Source: Amniculibacterium aquaticum (GTDB lineage Bacteria > Bacteroidota > Bacteroidia > Flavobacteriales > Weeksellaceae). From it: 34,636 nt of DNA. The notes beneath the pieces were generated by a model. It saw only the letters and a list, made by a program, of their open reading frames with translations, did not search any database and was not told the DNA's origin. Shown here in pieces: positions 34,584 through 34,636 of the stretch (position 1 is the first letter of the stretch; every line of letters starts with the position of its first letter). The position numbers and the translations under genes are program-made. The DNA is taken from assembly GCF_003852705.1 (NCBI RefSeq), contig NZ_REFA01000024.1, forward strand, positions 1-34,636. The letters run 5' to 3'.

Positions 34584-34636
34584 TCCTACATTTCCATCCA
34601 CCAAACACCAAACACCAAAAACTAAAAAAAAGGCCA

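Overview
The window looks like chromosomal DNA of a member of Bacteroidota, order Flavobacteriales, most likely the Chryseobacterium/Weeksellaceae group. The basis is AT-rich sequence, promoters of the flavobacterial type (TTG, 19 bases, TAnnTTTG, seen perfectly upstream of atpD and recQ), almost no Shine-Dalgarno sequences, a secreted lectin-like protein with a type B type-IX-secretion tail, a TonB-dependent receptor, an F1 beta/epsilon gene pair away from the rest of the ATP synthase genes, and a gene pair that fits sulfonolipid (capnine) synthesis. The genus is inferred from general resemblance, not proven.

Layout. 1-307: the last codons of an IS5-family transposase cut by the window edge, a terminator and a leader. 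308-6202: membrane pyrophosphatase hppA; convergent to it a tandem pair of YbdL/kynurenine-aminotransferase-like enzymes; a lipoprotein M28 peptidase; and tRNA-Arg(CCT). 6203-9083: a small RlpA-like protein and atpDC. 9097-13419: recQ divergent from kdsD-tatC. 13633-17680: a T9SS cargo protein and an M1 peptidase. 17703-19415: clpS after a CNNM/HlyC-type membrane protein. 19495-28540 (all minus strand): TonB-dependent receptor, kdsA, a TPR protein, and two large GT-C-type membrane proteins, one of them of the DUF2723 family. 28541-34056 (plus strand): a cysteine-synthase-like enzyme and a serine-palmitoyltransferase-like enzyme (probable cysteate synthase and cysteate fatty acyltransferase), a GT4 glycosyltransferase and lipoamide dehydrogenase. 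34057-34636: non-coding, with a long foldable element followed by three tandem copies of a 127-162 bp palindrome-bearing repeat.

How the genes fit together. Much of the window serves the cell envelope: kdsD and kdsA supply the first two Kdo steps for lipopolysaccharide; the GT-C, DUF2723 and GT4 proteins are candidate glycosyltransferases for surface glycans or glycoproteins; the PLP-enzyme pair probably makes the sulfonolipid long-chain base; TatC, the TonB receptor, RlpA and the T9SS cargo belong to export and the outer membrane. HppA, AtpD/AtpC and lipoamide dehydrogenase are energy metabolism.

No phage, CRISPR array or defence island is visible. The least explained parts are the 3' terminal repeat block with its foldable neighbour, the 18-bp perfect inverted repeat inside the sulfonolipid pair, and the structured leader of the rlpA-like gene. 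Functions are assigned from motifs read by eye; no database search was possible.
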